This document shows, piece after piece, positions 1 to 9,796 of a stretch of DNA of 64,000 nt. The translations under genes were made by a program, and so were the position numbers. Within the stretch, counting starts at the first letter, position 1. Each line of letters starts with the position of its first letter. Origin of the DNA: JAMHWF01 sp035911095 (GTDB lineage Bacteria > Pseudomonadota > Gammaproteobacteria > Burkholderiales > Burkholderiaceae_C); contig JAMHWF010000128.1 of assembly GCA_035911095.1 (NCBI GenBank), forward strand, positions 104,066-168,065, given 5' to 3'. The notes beneath the pieces were generated by a model. That model saw nothing but the letters and a program-made list of their open reading frames with translations. It did not search any database and was not told the origin of the DNA.

Positions 1-914
1 GGCGCGCGAAGCTGATCAAGTTCGAAGGCTGCTACCACGGGCACGCCGATGCCCTGCTCGTCAAGGCCGGCTCCGGCCTCGCGACCTTCGGCCACCCGAC
101 CAGCGCCGGCGTGCCGCCCGAGGTCGCGCAGCACACGGTCGTGCTCGAGTACAACAACCTCGCGCAACTCGACGAGGCCTTCGCGCTGCACGGCGCCGAG
201 ATCGCCTGCGTGATCATCGAGCCGATTGCCGGCAACATGAACTTCGTGCGCCCGACGCTGCCCTTCGTGGCCCGGCTGCGCGAGCTGTGCACGCAGCATG
301 GCGCGCTGCTCGTCTTCGACGAGGTCATGACCGGCTTCCGGGTCGCGCTCGGCGGCGCGCAGAGCCTCTACGCGAAGGCCCTGCCGGGCTTCGCGCCCGA
401 CCTCAGCGTGTTCGGCAAGGTGATCGGCGGCGGCATGCCGCTGGCGGCCTTCGGCGGCTCGCGCGAGGTGATGCGCCAGCTCGCGCCGCTCGGCCCGGTC
501 TACCAGGCCGGCACCCTGTCGGGCAACCCGGTGGCCACCGCCTGCGGCCTCGCAACGCTGCGCGAGATTTCGAAGCCCGGCTTCTTCGACACCCTCGCCG
601 CGCGCACGCGGCGCCTCGTCGGCGGCCTGCTCGCGGCCGCGCGCGAGGCCGGCGTGCCGATGGTCGGCGACGCCGAAGGCGGCATGTTCGGCTTCTTCTT
701 CACACGGGATGCGCACGAAGGCCTGCCCCAGCACTACAACGCGGTGATGGCGACCGACCGCGAGCGCTTCAACCGCTTCTTCCACGCGATGCTCGAGCGC
801 GGCGTCTACCTCGCGCCGGCGCTCTACGAGGCCGGCTTCGTCAGCGCGGCGCACAGCGACGCCGACATCGACGCCACCTGCGCGGCGGCGCGCGAGGCCC
901 TGGCCGCCTGCTGA
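1..914 (+). CDS. hemL: Glutamate-1-semialdehyde 2,1-aminomutase, 3' part (5' end outside window)
   Basis: This PLP enzyme converts glutamate-1-semialdehyde to 5-aminolevulinate in the C5 route to tetrapyrroles, in the cytosol, acting after HemA (whose gene lies at 43.9 kb). The reading frame is open from base 3, with about 303 residues before the TGA; the family is usually about 430 residues, so roughly the first 125 are outside the window. Visible signatures are KLIKFEGCYHGHADALL near the start, the DEVMTGFR cofactor-pocket strand, and FGKVIGGGMPLAAFGG, whose Lys (codon 417-419) forms the Schiff base with PLP. The gene converges on the minus-strand gene ending at 969. I see no clear terminator in the 54 bp between them. 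Confidence 0.97.
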   Translation, partial: RAKLIKFEGCYHGHADALLVKAGSGLATFGHPTSAGVPPEVAQHTVVLEYNNLAQLDEAFALHGAEIACVIIEPIAGNMNFVRPTLPFVARLRELCTQHGALLVFDEVMTGFRVALGGAQSLYAKALPGFAPDLSVFGKVIGGGMPLAAFGGSREVMRQLAPLGPVYQAGTLSGNPVATACGLATLREISKPGFFDTLAARTRRLVGGLLAAAREAGVPMVGDAEGGMFGFFFTRDAHEGLPQHYNAVMATDRERFNRFFHAMLERGVYLAPALYEAGFVSAAHSDADIDATCAAAREALAAC

Positions 915-968
915 ACGCCAGCGGCGCGCGGCCGGGCCGCCAACGCCCGGCGCCGCAAGACAACGCTC

Positions 969-1442
969 TCAGGCCGGCGACGAACGCAGGCCGTAGGTCT
1001 TGTCGCCGACCATCAGGTACTCGGCGCGCAGTACCGCATCGCCACGCTCGCCGGTGAAGGTGAAGCCGACCACCGACAGGGTGTCGCCGGGCTTGATCTC
1101 CTCCACCTGCCAGGCGTTCATGCGCGACAGCGGCGCGAGCTCGATCGTCCAGCGCGTGTCCTTGCGCAGCGGCAGTGCCGCGTTGCCGAACACCGCCGCG
1201 CCATCCACCGGCGATGACTGTGCCGGCACCGGCCGCTGGGCCAGGGTGGCCGGCAGGCTCAGCGGCTGCGTCAGCTCGAGCACCAGTTCGGCGTGCGGGT
1301 TGCGCCACTTGACCTCGGCCGCCTTGCCCTCGAGATAGAGCGGACGCCCCTGGTCGAAGCTGCTCCAGCCATGGTGGGCGAAGGCGCGCGTCGCGGGCAG
1401 CGCACTACCGGCGGCGATCCACAACAGATGACGACGTTGCAT
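969..1442 (-). CDS. Small exported protein, DUF6152-type
   Basis: This is a 157-residue protein of unknown function. The start at 1442 is chosen because AGGAGG lies 6 bases upstream; a longer in-frame extension to 1613 has no such site and overlaps the neighbouring gene. The N-terminus MQRRHLLWIAAGSALPATRAFA is a classic signal peptide with two arginines, so the mature protein begins near HHGWSSFD and is probably periplasmic. The AHHGW..F start, the KWRNPHAEL segment and the late GDTLSVVGFTFTGERGDAVLRAEYL segment fit the DUF6152 family as I remember it. It follows the membrane-protein gene at 1486-1926 by 43 bp on the same strand, so the two probably form an operon. Signal peptide plus membrane partner suggests an envelope role, but the function is not known. 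Confidence 0.7.
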   Translation of the reverse strand: MQRRHLLWIAAGSALPATRAFAHHGWSSFDQGRPLYLEGKAAEVKWRNPHAELVLELTQPLSLPATLAQRPVPAQSSPVDGAAVFGNAALPLRKDTRWTIELAPLSRMNAWQVEEIKPGDTLSVVGFTFTGERGDAVLRAEYLMVGDKTYGLRSSPA

Positions 1443-1485
1443 GCAAGCCTCCTCGCGCTCTGCGAGCGGGTCAGCGTTCATCGAC

Positions 1486-1926
1486 TCAAACATAAGCGAT
1501 CCAGCGGCCGCACAGGACGATCGCCAGCCACAGCCCCAGCGACAGCGCTGTCTGCGCGCGGGCGACCGCGTCATCGCGGGCCACGCCGTGGCGCGCATGG
1601 AACAGCGCCGCATTGGCGCCGGCCGCGAACAGCAAGCCGAGCTTCCACAAGAACGCCTCGTTGCTCAGAAGTTCCGCCGGTTGCGAGGCGAACATCAAGA
1701 GGCCGCTCGCGGCCGCGAGCACGAAACCTGCAAGCGACAGCCCGAGCGCGGCCTGGGCCAGCGCGGCCAGCGGCAGCGCGCGGCCGATCGCGCCCCATAG
1801 GCGCAGCTCGAACAACAGCAGGTTGCCCAGCAGCAGCGCGATGCCGATGATGTGCACGACCTCGAGCAACGGATACGCGTACGGGTGCGACGCGAGCCCG
1901 GGCAGCAGGGCAGGTACTTCCTTCAT
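1486..1926 (-). CDS. Four-helix integral membrane protein (DUF6644/DUF2214-like)
   Basis: The protein has 146 residues, most of them in about four hydrophobic stretches: roughly residues 20-42 (VVHIIGIALLLGNLLLFEL), 50-75, 90-110 and 125-145. His 24 in the first helix, near a conserved-looking HIIG motif, resembles small membrane families that may bind heme, but that is inference. It is the first gene of a probable two-gene minus-strand unit with the exported DUF6152-type protein (969-1442). Its start at 1926 is only 22 bp from the start of mpl on the other strand, so the two promoters must overlap or lie inside the genes. No enzymatic motif is seen. Confidence 0.6.
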   Translation of the reverse strand: MKEVPALLPGLASHPYAYPLLEVVHIIGIALLLGNLLLFELRLWGAIGRALPLAALAQAALGLSLAGFVLAAASGLLMFASQPAELLSNEAFLWKLGLLFAAGANAALFHARHGVARDDAVARAQTALSLGLWLAIVLCGRWIAYV

Positions 1927-1948
1927 GCACCGATCCTAGAATCTTCCG

Positions 1949-3346
<1,398 letters not shown>

Positions 3347-3380
3347 GCGCAGCCGCGCGCGGCGAGCGGAGACAGGTCTG

Positions 3381-4016
3381 GTGACCGAGGCCCTGCCCGC
3401 CCCGGCGCCGGGCGCGCCCCTCACGCACCTGCTCTACCTGCACGGCTTCCGCTCGTCGCCGCTGTCGACCAAGGCACGCCAGGTGCAGGCCTGGGTTGCG
3501 CAGCACCGACCCGACCTGCACTGGTGGTGCCCGCAGCTGCCGGCCTCGCCACGCGAGACCGCCGCGCTGCTGCTCGACGGCATCGCCGACTGGCCGGCGC
3601 CCTCGATGGCGGTGATCGGCAGCTCGCTCGGCGGCTTCTACGCCAGCGTGGTCGCCGAGCACAGCGGCTGCCGCGCGGTGCTGCTGAACCCGGCCGTCGA
3701 GCCGGCGCGCGACCTCGCCGCGCAGATCGGCGAGACGACGAGCTGGCACGGCGACGAGCCCTTCGTGTTCCGCCCCGAGTACGTCGATGAGCTGCGCGCG
3801 CTGGCGGTCGCCGTGCCGACCCGGCCCGAGCGCTACTTCCTCGTCGCCGCGAAGGGCGACGAACTGCTCGACTGGCGCGAGATGACGGCCCGCCACGCCG
3901 GCGCGCCGCTGCGCCTGATCGAAGGCAGCGACCATGCGCTGAGCGACTTCGAGCAGCACCTGCCGGCGGTGCTGCACTTTCTCGGCCTGTCGCCCGAAAG
4001 CCCCGCGGCGGGCTGA
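3381..4016 (+). CDS. YqiA/YcfP-type alpha/beta-hydrolase (esterase)
   Basis: This is a 211-residue alpha/beta-fold hydrolase. The nucleophile elbow GSSLGGFYAS (about residues 79-88) carries the catalytic Ser, the oxyanion strand LYLHGFRSSPLSTKA is near residue 18, and the late GSDHALSDFEQHL supplies a probable catalytic His; these match the YqiA family of small esterases. The start is GTG at 3381, 34 bp after the mpl stop. Physiological substrates of the family are poorly known. The same-strand position behind mpl suggests co-transcription, though that does not prove a cell-wall role. Confidence 0.85.
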   Translation: MTEALPAPAPGAPLTHLLYLHGFRSSPLSTKARQVQAWVAQHRPDLHWWCPQLPASPRETAALLLDGIADWPAPSMAVIGSSLGGFYASVVAEHSGCRAVLLNPAVEPARDLAAQIGETTSWHGDEPFVFRPEYVDELRALAVAVPTRPERYFLVAAKGDELLDWREMTARHAGAPLRLIEGSDHALSDFEQHLPAVLHFLGLSPESPAAG

Positions 4017-4072
4017 CAGTCTGAGCGCGGGCAGTCGGCGCGTCACCCGCCGCCGGCGGCCTGCGACGCGCC

Positions 4073-7000
4073 TCACGCCGTGTCGCGCGTCGCCCGCAAT
4101 ACCGCCGCGTTGACCGGATTGCGCTCGAGGAAGCTGCGATGGAACACCTCGGGCAGCTGCGGCATCGCATGCTCGAGGATCCAGGCCCGCGCACGCAGCA
4201 GCAGCTCGGCCCCACGCGCCGGGTCCAGCGCCTGCACCGCGCCCGCCGCGGTCCACCAGACCTCGGGCGCGTAGAGCCCGGGCGGCAGGCCGTCGGCCTC
4301 GCAGCGCGCGACCAGGGCCTCGACAAGCGGCACGAGTTCCGCGGTTTCCGCCTCCGGTTCGCGCCGCGAGAGCTCCAGCCGCAGCAGCTGGGCGTGCGCG
4401 GCCAGCATGAACTGCTCGCGGCGCTCGGCTTCGACCTCGATCGCCTGCGCCTCGGCTCGCGCGGCGCCGAGCGGCAGGTCGCGCGCGACCTCCAGCGCCA
4501 GCTTCAGGCCGACGTAGCCGCGGCCGATGCCTTCGCCGCCGACGAGCAGCGCGCGCGCCTGGCGCACCCGGTCGGCGGCGGCGCGCGCGTCGCTGCGGCG
4601 CAGCAGGCGCGACTCGGTGAACAGCCGCGCCACGCCGAGCAGCGCCGGCGCATCCGGCGGCACCGGGCTCAGCGTGCGGTGCGCGAGCTCGGGGCGGCCG
4701 AGCCAGGCGTAGGCGATCGCCAGGTCGTTCTCGGCGTTCAGCGCCCAGGCGGCATAGCCGGCGGCCCGCAGACGCCGCGGCAGGCTCTCGGCCAGCGGCA
4801 GGTACTCGGCGAAGCGGCCGAGGTCGCGCAGCGAGCCGGCGAGGTTCATCTCGTCGATCAGCAGCGCGCCCTGCTCGAGGCCGGCGCGCTGGCCGCTGGC
4901 GATCGCGCGACGCGAGGCCTCCTCGCTTGCCTGCAGCCGGTTCAGGTACATCAGCGCGACCGCCTTGTTCCCCCAGGCCTCGGCTGCCGCGGCCCAGCGG
5001 CCCAGACGCTCGGCCTCGTCGATCGTGCGCGCGAAGGCGGCGATCGCCTCGCGGCGGCGGTCGGCGTAATCGAGCGCGCTCGCCCGCTCGCTCAGCCACA
5101 TCAGCCGCTCGTGGTCGGGCAGACCCTCGACGTCTTCCGGCGGCGCTTCGAGCAGGGTCGCCGCCTCGGCCGGGCGCCCGAGGCGCAGCAGCACGGCCGC
5201 CGCCCGCTGCGAGGCGATCAGGCGCAGGCGCGCCGGCACCTCCGGCGGCAGCGCCAGCGCCAGCGCCGCCTGCGCGTCGTCGAGCGCGGCCTCGAGCTCG
5301 AGCCGTTCGCCGCGCACGAAGGCCCGCGCCTCCAGCGCCTCGACCCGCTGGGCCGGCCCTTCGGCCCGCGCGAGCAGGGCGTCGGCCGCGGCCAGCGCGA
5401 GGTCGGCCGAGTCGAGCAGCAGCAGCAGCCGCACGCGGCGCACCTCGCAGGCGAAGGCGTGCGCCGGGCTGTCGCCAAACGCGGCGGCGCGATGCGCCCG
5501 CATCGCGCCGTCGAGAGCCAGCAGTTCCTCGCGTCCGGCCGAGCGGGCCTGCGCCTCGCCGGCCGCCGCCTCGTACGCCGCGGCCGCCTGCGCCCATTGA
5601 CGCGCCCCCTCCCAATGCCAGGCCATGCGCGCCGGCGGGGTCGCGCCGGGGTCGGCCGCGAGCGCGGTGGCGACGCGGCGGTGCAGCGCGCGGGCGAGCG
5701 GCTGCGGCAGCTCCTCCTGCGCCGTCTGCTGCAGCAGGGCGTGGGCAAAGCCCTCACCGGCGAACACGCCGGCCCGCTCGAGGCTGCGCCAGGCCGGCAC
5801 CAGGGCCGCCGGCGAACGGCCGAGCACCCGGGCCGCCAGCTCGGCGTCGAACTCCGGCCCGGCGACGGCCGCGACCTGGACCAGCTCGAGCGCCGGCGGG
5901 TCGAGCCGGGCGAGGCGGCGCAGCACGGCCTCGCGCCGGTGGCCGGCCGCCGGCGCGCCGAGCGATGGGGGCCCGGAGAAGTCGCGCTGCCCGCGACCGT
6001 GCAGTTCGACCAGCGCATCGAGCAGGTCGAACGGATGCCCGCCCACCTGCTCGAGCAGCGCGCCGGCCCAGCGCCGCGCGTCCAGGCCCGGCAGCTGCAG
6101 CGACGCGAGCAGCTCGACCGTGCCGTCGACGTCCAGCGGCTGCAGGCGCACGCGTTCGACGCGCCGCGCGTCGAGCCGGTCCCGCCAGTGCCCGAGCGCC
6201 GGCGGCCAGGCGTCCTCGCGCAGCGCAAGCAGCCATTCGAGGCGCGCCAGCCGGGTGTCGGCCGCCAGGTTCAACATCAGCTCGAGCGAGGCCGCGTCGG
6301 CGAACTGCAGGTCGTCGATCGCGCTGCCGACGGGCCTGGCCGCGCTGGGTGTCTCGGCCCCAGCCCCGAGCTCAGGCTCAGGCGAGGCCGACGCGGCGGC
6401 GGCCCGCGTGCGCCAGGCCTCGAGCCAGCCGTCGAGCGCCAGTTCCACCGCGCGCAGCAGGCGGGTCGGCGACAGCGGCCCCGCGCCTTCGGCGGCGTCC
6501 GGCCGGGCCAGCCGCGGCACGAGCTGCCCGAGATCGCGCGCCAGATCGGGCTCCAGGGGGCCGAAGTGGCGGCTCATCGCGTCGAGCCAGCGCGCGAGCA
6601 GCGCGTAGGGCAGGCCCGCGTCGCCCTGCCGCGCAGCGACCGGCGGCGGCCAGCTGCGGGCGCTGCTGACCGCCTCCAGCAGCCGGCTCTTGCCGACACC
6701 GGCCTGCCCTTCGACCACCGCCACCCGGCCGCGCGCCAGCGCCTGGCCAATGCGGGCGCACTCCGCGTCCCGCCCCACCAGCCGCGGCGGCCGCAGCAGC
6801 GCCGCCGGGAGCGCCTGGTCGACCCGTGGCGCGCTCGCCGGCTCGTCGAGCCGGCTGCGCAACGCAAGCCACTCCGGGCCCGGCCCCGCCCCATGCGCCA
6901 GGCGCAGCAGGCGCGCCGCGTCGCTGAAGGCATTCAGGGCGGCGACGCCTTCGCCGGCCGCGTGCAGCAGGCCGACCAGGCGCAGCTGCGAGACCTCGCG

Positions 7001-7513
7001 CGCCGGGTCCTCCGCCACCAGGCGCCGCGCATAGGGCAGCGCCAGGCGCGGCCCGCCGAGGCGCTCGTGCTCGTCGATCAGCGCACCGAGGGCGTCGAGC
7101 ACGCGGTCCGCCCAGTGCGCCCGCTGGGCGGCGATCCAGTCGGCGAGCTCGGGCTCGTCATAGGCCAGGCCGTCGAGCAAGCCGAGCGGCGCGCCCGCCG
7201 GGTCGCTGCGCAGGCGGTCGAGCGCCTGCTCGAGCGGCTCGACCAGGCCCGGCAGCAGCTGCAGCGCGCCACGGTCGATGACCAGTTCGCTGCCCTCGAC
7301 GCTGCGCCGCAGGCGGTGCAGCCGCTGGCGCAGGCTGTTGCGCGCCCGCTCCGGCGTGGTCCGCGGCCACAGCAGCGCCGCCAGCGCGGCGCGCGGCTGC
7401 GGCCCCTTCAACAGCAACACGGCGAGCAGCGCGGCATCGCGTCGCTCGAGCGCGTGACTCGCCCCCTCGTGCCCCAGCCCCTGCGGCACGCCGACGAGGC
7501 GGAACCGGCTCAT
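4073..7513 (-). CDS. Large AfsR/SARP-type transcriptional regulator (BTAD + AAA ATPase + TPR-like region)
   Basis: The protein is 1146 residues long. ATG 7513 is preferred over ATG 7519 because the purine run AAAAGGGGG abuts the upstream ATG but sits 6 bases from 7513. In order: a winged-helix-like region (about 15-90, with ALLWPRTTPERARNSLRQRLHRLR as the likely recognition part), a bacterial transcriptional activator domain (about 95-228, including EDPAREVSQLRLVGLLHAAGEGVAALNAF), an ATPase with Walker A GQAGVGKS (about 269-276) and an ASLELMLNLAADTRLARLEWLLALR segment, then a long alanine- and leucine-rich helical part resembling TPR repeats. No C-terminal LuxR-type helix-turn-helix is seen. 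Such signal-transduction ATPases with a SARP front end are best known from actinobacteria. The trigger and targets are unknown. It is divergent from the RNase II-like gene across 160 bp. Confidence 0.8.
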   Translation of the reverse strand: MSRFRLVGVPQGLGHEGASHALERRDAALLAVLLLKGPQPRAALAALLWPRTTPERARNSLRQRLHRLRRSVEGSELVIDRGALQLLPGLVEPLEQALDRLRSDPAGAPLGLLDGLAYDEPELADWIAAQRAHWADRVLDALGALIDEHERLGGPRLALPYARRLVAEDPAREVSQLRLVGLLHAAGEGVAALNAFSDAARLLRLAHGAGPGPEWLALRSRLDEPASAPRVDQALPAALLRPPRLVGRDAECARIGQALARGRVAVVEGQAGVGKSRLLEAVSSARSWPPPVAARQGDAGLPYALLARWLDAMSRHFGPLEPDLARDLGQLVPRLARPDAAEGAGPLSPTRLLRAVELALDGWLEAWRTRAAAASASPEPELGAGAETPSAARPVGSAIDDLQFADAASLELMLNLAADTRLARLEWLLALREDAWPPALGHWRDRLDARRVERVRLQPLDVDGTVELLASLQLPGLDARRWAGALLEQVGGHPFDLLDALVELHGRGQRDFSGPPSLGAPAAGHRREAVLRRLARLDPPALELVQVAAVAGPEFDAELAARVLGRSPAALVPAWRSLERAGVFAGEGFAHALLQQTAQEELPQPLARALHRRVATALAADPGATPPARMAWHWEGARQWAQAAAAYEAAAGEAQARSAGREELLALDGAMRAHRAAAFGDSPAHAFACEVRRVRLLLLLDSADLALAAADALLARAEGPAQRVEALEARAFVRGERLELEAALDDAQAALALALPPEVPARLRLIASQRAAAVLLRLGRPAEAATLLEAPPEDVEGLPDHERLMWLSERASALDYADRRREAIAAFARTIDEAERLGRWAAAAEAWGNKAVALMYLNRLQASEEASRRAIASGQRAGLEQGALLIDEMNLAGSLRDLGRFAEYLPLAESLPRRLRAAGYAAWALNAENDLAIAYAWLGRPELAHRTLSPVPPDAPALLGVARLFTESRLLRRSDARAAADRVRQARALLVGGEGIGRGYVGLKLALEVARDLPLGAARAEAQAIEVEAERREQFMLAAHAQLLRLELSRREPEAETAELVPLVEALVARCEADGLPPGLYAPEVWWTAAGAVQALDPARGAELLLRARAWILEHAMPQLPEVFHRSFLERNPVNAAVLRATRDTA

Positions 7514-7519
7514 CGGCAT

Positions 7520-7674
7520 CCCCCTTTTGATTTGACGTAATTGTTCCGTCGCGCCCGCAGCCGGGCATCGTTCAACGGGTGGGCGGGCCGATGTGGTCAG
7601 GCGCCGCGGCGCCGGGCCGGGCGTGAAGGCTGTCGCGCGGGGTGTCCGGACCCATCGGCGACAATCGCCGCCCT
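7520..7674. promoter_or_regulatory. Divergent intergenic region with an AT-rich island
   Basis: This 155-bp stretch separates the AfsR-like regulator (minus) from the RNase II-like gene (plus). Nearly all its A/T lies at 7524-7547, around TTTTGATTTGACGTAATTG, in otherwise 75%+ GC DNA. It must carry the regulator's promoter and is a natural site for autoregulation. I could not assign -35/-10 hexamers with confidence in either direction. Confidence 0.35.
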
Positions 7675-9777
7675 ATGTATGCCCTGTTCGACGACGCAGG
7701 CAAGTTCCTCGCCGGCCGCGTGATGTCCGAGGCCGAGAGCTCGATGCAGGTCGAGCTCGATTCGGGCAAGCGCGTCAAGGTCAAGGCGGCCAATGTGCTG
7801 CTGCGCTTCGCCCAGCCGCAGCCGGCCGAGCTGCTCAGCCGTGCCCGCGCGCTGGCCGACGAGATCGACCTCGACCTGGCCTGGACTTTCGCTCCCGAGG
7901 CCGAATTCGGCTTCACCGACCTTGCGCGCGAGTACTTCGACGCCTCGGCTGGTACCGAGCAACAGGCCGCCGCGCTGCTGCGCCTGTTCGAGGCCCCGCA
8001 CTACTTTCGCCGCCTCGGGCGCGGCCAGTTCCGCAAGGCGCCGGAGGAGACGGTCAAGGCCGCGCTGCTCGGCATCGAGCGCAAGAAGCAGATCGCCGCG
8101 CAGATCGACGCCTGGGCCGGCGAGCTGGTGGCCGGCAGCTGCCCGCCACCGGTGCGCGAGCAGCTCTACCGCATCCTGTTCCGGCCGGACAAGAACGCGC
8201 CCGAGTACAAGGCGGTGGTCGAGGCGGCGAAGCGCTCGCAGCGCGCGCCGCTCGATCTGCTGAAGGCCGCGGGCGCGATCGACAGCCCCTATCAGTTCCA
8301 CTGGCGGCGCTTCCTGTTCGAGCAGTTCCCGAAGGGCACCGGCTTCCCGCCCGGGCTCGAGGCCCCCGCGCCGCGCGAAGAGCTGCCGCGGGCCGCGGTG
8401 CAGGCCTTCTCGATCGACGACGCCTCGACGACCGAGATCGACGACGCGCTCTCGGTCAGCGGCCTGGGCAGCGGCACGGTGCAGCTCGGCATCCACATCG
8501 CGGCGCCCGGCCTCGCCATCACGCCCGACAGCGCGCTCGACCGCGTCGCGCGCGAGCGCCTGTCGACGGTCTACCTGCCGGGCTGGAAGCTGACGATGCT
8601 GCCCGACGCGGTCGTGCAGGCGTACACGCTGCAGGCGGGGCGCGACTGCCCGGCGCTGTCGCTCTACCTGCGCATCGACGAGGCGACGCTCGCCGTCGTC
8701 GGCAGCGAGACGCGCATCGACCGCGTGCCGATCGCCGCCAACCTGCGTCTGGACGAGCTCGACGCGCAGGTGAGCGCCGAGTCGCTCGACAGCGGCCGCG
8801 ACGGCGACTACCCGTTCCAGCCCGAGCTGGCCTTCGCCTTCCGCCTCGCGCGGCACCTGAAGGCGGGGCGCGAGAAGGTGCGCGGCAAGCCCGAGAACTT
8901 CAACCGGCCGGACTACGGCTTCCGCCTGCTCGACGCGGAAGGCCTGGCTCCGCGCGCCGAGCCCGATGGCAGCGAGCGCGTGCAGATCACGCCGCGCCGC
9001 CGCGGGGCGCCGCTCGACCTCGTCGTCGCCGAGGCGATGATCCTCGCCAACAGCCACTGGGGCGGCTGGCTCGCCGAGCTGGGCGTGCCGGGCATCTACC
9101 GCAGCCAGGCGAGCCTGGCCCCGGGCATCAAGGTGCGCATGGGCACGCGCCCGGCGCCGCACGCGGGCATGGGCGTCGCGCAGTACACCTGGGCCACCTC
9201 GCCGCTGCGCCGCTACGTCGACCTGGTCAACCAGTGGCAGCTGATCGCCTGCGCGCGCCACGGCCGCACCGCGGCCCTTGCCGCGCCGTTCAAGCCGAAG
9301 GACGCGGCGCTGTTCTCGGTGATCTCGGCCTTCGACGCGACCTACGCCGCCTACAACGGCTTCCAGGCCGGCATCGAGCGCTACTGGACGCTGCGCTGGC
9401 TCGAGCAGGAAGGCGTGCAGGAGCTGTCCGCCCAGGTGCTGGCCAACGGGCTCGTGCGGGCCGACTCGCTGCCCTTGGTGTTCCGTGCCCTCGGCGCGGA
9501 GAGCCTGGCGCGCGGCACGCACGTCACGGTGCGCCTTGCCGGCACCGACCTGCTGACGCTCGACGTCCACGCCAGCGTCGTCGCCCGCCTCGACGCTGCA
9601 CCGGACAGCGTCGAGGACGAGGCCGCTGGCGACGGCGAGACCGATGAGGCCGTCGACGCCGGTCCGCTGACGCTGGCGATCGACCTGAAGGACGGCAGCG
9701 ACACCGATGCCGCCACGCCGGGCGAAGGGCCGGTGGGCGCCGCCGCGCCGTCACCAGGCGGCCCGTCCGGCACCTGA
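7675..9777 (+). CDS. RNB-domain (RNase II family) exoribonuclease
   Basis: This is a 700-residue 3'-5' exoribonuclease-like protein, counted from ATG 7675 (MYALFDDAGKFLAGRV); a GTG at 7642 would add 11 residues that do not look conserved. The RNB catalytic core runs from about residue 250 to 590. It contains FSIDDASTTEIDDALSV, which supplies the acidic metal-binding cluster, and the later QYTWATSPLRRYVDLVNQWQL box, which is a hallmark of RNase II/R. The tail (after about 640) is acidic and low in complexity (VEDEAAGDGETDEAV) and looks disordered. No obvious S1 domain is seen. One cluster position that I recall as Asp in E. coli RNase II is Glu here. It is followed 19 bp later by the TonB-like gene. 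Confidence 0.9.
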   Translation: MYALFDDAGKFLAGRVMSEAESSMQVELDSGKRVKVKAANVLLRFAQPQPAELLSRARALADEIDLDLAWTFAPEAEFGFTDLAREYFDASAGTEQQAAALLRLFEAPHYFRRLGRGQFRKAPEETVKAALLGIERKKQIAAQIDAWAGELVAGSCPPPVREQLYRILFRPDKNAPEYKAVVEAAKRSQRAPLDLLKAAGAIDSPYQFHWRRFLFEQFPKGTGFPPGLEAPAPREELPRAAVQAFSIDDASTTEIDDALSVSGLGSGTVQLGIHIAAPGLAITPDSALDRVARERLSTVYLPGWKLTMLPDAVVQAYTLQAGRDCPALSLYLRIDEATLAVVGSETRIDRVPIAANLRLDELDAQVSAESLDSGRDGDYPFQPELAFAFRLARHLKAGREKVRGKPENFNRPDYGFRLLDAEGLAPRAEPDGSERVQITPRRRGAPLDLVVAEAMILANSHWGGWLAELGVPGIYRSQASLAPGIKVRMGTRPAPHAGMGVAQYTWATSPLRRYVDLVNQWQLIACARHGRTAALAAPFKPKDAALFSVISAFDATYAAYNGFQAGIERYWTLRWLEQEGVQELSAQVLANGLVRADSLPLVFRALGAESLARGTHVTVRLAGTDLLTLDVHASVVARLDAAPDSVEDEAAGDGETDEAVDAGPLTLAIDLKDGSDTDAATPGEGPVGAAAPSPGGPSGT

Positions 9778-9796
9778 CCGCCCGCCCGGCCCCGCC

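Noticed and set aside
4139..7540. A long plus-strand open frame (over 1100 codons) opposite the AfsR-like regulator
   Set aside because: Its translation is a glutamine/arginine/alanine-rich mirror of the minus-strand gene with no motif, and the minus-strand reading has clear domains and a ribosome-binding site. Long antisense frames are expected at this GC content.
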